This document shows positions 62,213-64,000 of a DNA stretch of 64,000 nt, in pieces (position 1 is the stretch's first letter; the number at the start of each line of letters is the position of its first letter). The DNA is from Anaerolineae bacterium. Lineage in GTDB: Bacteria > Chloroflexota > Anaerolineae > Anaerolineales > Anaerolineaceae. Both the position numbers and the translations under genes were made by a program. The notes beneath the pieces were generated by a model. It was given only the letters and a program-made list of their open reading frames with translations. It did not search any database and had not been told where the DNA came from. The stretch spans positions 97,942 to 161,941 of the forward strand of contig JABLXC010000021.1 in assembly GCA_013178185.1 (NCBI GenBank), written 5' to 3'.

Positions 62213-62327
62213 AACGGGCGCGCCTGTTTCAATACCGGATATAATAAATTTAGAAAACCCTCTAAAGGATTTCGTGAGGGGGAAGAATGTGATAAAAGTG
62301 TTAGTTTTCGAGTCACAGAGGGGTACC

Positions 62328-63146
62328 ATGAAGAGGATCTTGTTTTTAGTTTTGATCGGAACCTTGATTTCTTTGGCCTGCATGTCCAGCCCTGCAACGC
62401 CGATCAGCACGCCGACCATTGACTTTCAGAGCACTCAGGTAAAAGAACAGGAGAATCAACAGGCTACCGCAAGCGCGCAGGCTGTCCTCGAATCACAAAA
62501 ACTGACGGCTACTGCTGTCGCTCAGGCGGCGCGTGAAAGCACCAGCCAGGCAGCTACCCAGGCCGTCTTTGCCGAGTCTACCGCCATTGCTTCTAATTTG
62601 TGGCAAGAAGTGAATGATCTCTACAGCGACCGAATAATCTCATCAGCCGAGGGTGACTACTACCGGTTGGCCGATTTCGACGAGAGCTGGGCGCAAATCA
62701 ACTGGTACCAGTGGTGGGAAACAGGCTTCGCACCTTCGAACTTTGTCATCCGCACCAATATGAGCTGGGATTCAGCCAGCAATACCGCCAACTGGTTTTC
62801 TTCTGGCTGTGGAATGGTATTTCGAGAACAGGATGAGGACAACCATTACATCGTTTTCCTCGCTCTCGATGGCTATGTCTACCTCAACGGCTACAAGAAT
62901 GGGAGATACGCTTCCTTTGGAAAAGGCTGGGTCGGCAAACTGGATCTTCCCAAGGGCGGCGCGGAGTTTCAACTGGCTGTTGACCAGGACTGGATCACCG
63001 TCTTTGTCGATGGCAAGCAAGTGCTCCGCAAACAAGAGAAATCCTTCTCCGATGGAAAGTTAGCGCTTACCCTTTCCTCTGGCACCAACAAAGATTACGG
63101 CACTCGTTGCCAGATGACGGATATCGAACTTTGGGAACTTTACTAG
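62328..63146 (+). CDS. Lipoprotein with a laminin-G/DUF1080-like β-sandwich domain
   Basis: A 272-residue lipoprotein. Lipobox SLAC (about residue 18) is followed by a Thr/Pro patch and an Ala/Thr/Gln-rich helical region (about 40-100, repeats of QATASAQAVLESQKLTATAV type, likely coiled coil). The C-terminal domain (about 120-270, FVIRTNMSWDSASNTANWFSSGCGMVFREQDEDNHYIVFL) resembles concanavalin-like glycan-binding domains. GAGGGG lies four bases before the ATG at 62328. It follows the ATPase gene by 115 bases. Confidence 0.72.
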   Translation: MKRILFLVLIGTLISLACMSSPATPISTPTIDFQSTQVKEQENQQATASAQAVLESQKLTATAVAQAARESTSQAATQAVFAESTAIASNLWQEVNDLYSDRIISSAEGDYYRLADFDESWAQINWYQWWETGFAPSNFVIRTNMSWDSASNTANWFSSGCGMVFREQDEDNHYIVFLALDGYVYLNGYKNGRYASFGKGWVGKLDLPKGGAEFQLAVDQDWITVFVDGKQVLRKQEKSFSDGKLALTLSSGTNKDYGTRCQMTDIELWELY

Positions 63147-63244
63147 CCCAAGCCATATAAAACTTTGAAGAACCAGCCCGGTAGAAAATTCATCCGACCT
63201 GAAACTGATACAGCACGGTCATTCACGGGCAGAGGAAAGAGGTT

Positions 63245-63250
63245 ATAATA
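63245..63250 (+). promoter_or_regulatory. -10 element eight bases before a start codon (possible leaderless mRNA)
   Basis: TATAAT at 63245-63250 ends eight bases before the ATG at 63259, placing the expected transcript start at or next to the start codon. Confidence 0.45.
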
Positions 63251-63258
63251 TTCTCGTT

Positions 63259-63792
63259 ATGGTTAAACCATTGCCCCCTTTCATTATAGCAGTCATTGGC
63301 TTGGCGGCGGTGCTGGTCTTGATCGGCTGCGGCCCGCGCCAGGTGCCCACCCCCACCCTGCCCCCTGTCCGCCCGACCCGCACGCCCGTCCCTACCAGTA
63401 CCCCGGCCCCGACCATCACCCCTCAGCCTACCGAAACGCCATTGCCTTCCCCGACTCCCCTGCCATCCAATACGCCTTTCCCTACCCCCGAAGTGGATTT
63501 CAGCAAGGCAAAGTTCTACACTGCCGGATTTCTGCCCAACTGGCGTTTCTTCATTGCAATTCAAGCCGAGGAAGAGATGAAAGGCTCCTATGAAGCGCTG
63601 GTAGATCAGACTGTTCGATACCGGTGCGAGGTGTTGGCAACCTATCCCAAACGCCTGTACTGTAGCGGCCCCCTCCGACGCATGAACGACTGGGTCGATT
63701 ATTCCATCTTTCAAACAGGAGCTGAAGAGCCGGTCTTCAAGAGCCGGGTCTTTATCCCACCCATTGATACTCTCAACCGCTACCTACGTTGA
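63259..63792 (+). CDS. Thr/Pro-rich lipoprotein
   Basis: A 177-residue lipoprotein: signal peptide with lipobox LIGC (about residue 24), a strongly biased linker of PT/TP repeats (about 30-78), then a compact C-terminal domain (about 80-177, KFYTAGFLPNWRFFIAIQAEEE) with two Cys (in RYRCEV and LYCSG) that may form a disulfide. No family recognised. The gene stands alone, with a TATAAT very close to its ATG. Confidence 0.65.
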   Translation: MVKPLPPFIIAVIGLAAVLVLIGCGPRQVPTPTLPPVRPTRTPVPTSTPAPTITPQPTETPLPSPTPLPSNTPFPTPEVDFSKAKFYTAGFLPNWRFFIAIQAEEEMKGSYEALVDQTVRYRCEVLATYPKRLYCSGPLRRMNDWVDYSIFQTGAEEPVFKSRVFIPPIDTLNRYLR

Positions 63793-63964
63793 AAGTTTTT
63801 AACTGCCAACTCACCCTTATGTTCACGTTGACCAGGTAATTGATCAATCCTCCTGAATTTAGAAAAACAATCCGTGACTGTAACATAGGCGGTGGGTTTT
63901 GACAAAAAGAGCAAGCTCCGGGTAAGATGGTAGTTATCACACTGACATCGCCCAGGAGCCTGCC

Positions 63965-64000
63965 ATGTCAATTATTGTTCTGAAACTGCCAGAAGTCAAG
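63965..64000 (+). CDS. 5' end of a probable transposase gene, cut by the window edge
   Basis: Twelve codons (MSIIVLKLPEVK) after AGGAG six bases upstream. The opening recalls transposases I associate with Chloroflexota insertion sequences, but twelve residues are too few for a firm call. The 170 bases before it hold no gene and could contain the left end of an element; no inverted repeat can be tested without the right end. Confidence 0.35.
   Translation, partial: MSIIVLKLPEVK

Noticed and set aside
62213..62236. Terminator after the P-type ATPase
   Set aside because: The AAACGGGCGCGCCTGTTT palindrome has a short stem with a G-T pair and no T run, so it is too weak to call.

Overview
The window looks like a chromosomal segment of an Anaerolineae-type Chloroflexota bacterium. 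The signs are an alternative complex III (ACIII)-like respiratory cluster, many lipoproteins whose mature N-termini are Thr/Pro-rich 'TPTPT' linkers, a receiver-TadZ fusion, several five-gene-plus operons, and roughly even base composition. The taxon is inferred from gene content; no rRNA gene is present. There are about 52 protein genes, four tRNA genes, a SAM-I riboswitch and one degraded gene. No CRISPR array, prophage or complete insertion sequence was seen.

Layout. 66-3869 (minus): murJ, a TPR protein, a CopD-like protein and a small membrane protein. 3917-6805: rsmI, tRNA-Glu with its own promoter and terminator, a receiver-TadZ ATPase and an SRAP DNA-repair protein. 6975-10852: formiminotransferase-cyclodeaminase, a CapA-like lipoprotein and dCTP deaminase, closed by a bidirectional terminator. 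10894-14882: a histidine phosphatase, three unrecognised membrane proteins, tRNA-Pro and an isochorismatase-like hydrolase. 15106-21393 (plus): a surface block with a polysaccharide deacetylase, a HIT protein and three tandem paralogous LysM/peptidase lipoproteins.

21415-28203 (minus) is one compact operon: membrane protein, selA, M24 peptidase, tsaD, methyltransferase, ECF sigma factor, zinc anti-sigma, double-thioredoxin protein and OsmC. It is divergent from 28256-38966 (plus): promoter, SAM-I riboswitch, metH, homocysteine methyltransferase/MTHFR fusion, coaX, coaBC and three further genes, ending in a 17-bp terminator hairpin. 38965-50609 holds a lone response regulator, a DnaQ-DinG helicase, an ElyC-like protein, long-form formate-tetrahydrofolate ligase, tRNA-Thr, dinB, a CBM9-like lipoprotein, an NrtR-like regulator and an rRNA methyltransferase. 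50731-58459 (plus) is the ACIII-like operon. 58460-64000 holds a solute-binding-protein remnant, tRNA-Ser, a P-type Ca-type ATPase, two lipoproteins and the first codons of a probable transposase.

Functional themes are one-carbon/folate metabolism (ftcD, fhs, metH, MTHFR fusion), cell-envelope work (murJ, M23A lipoproteins, deacetylase, ElyC-like) and quinol-linked electron transfer. The most interesting parts are the triplicated LasA-type (M23A) lipoproteins, which carry an apparently inactivated transglycosylase-like middle module, and the ACIII variant, which has split B subunits, flanking extra cytochromes c, and no visible ActF or terminal oxidase.
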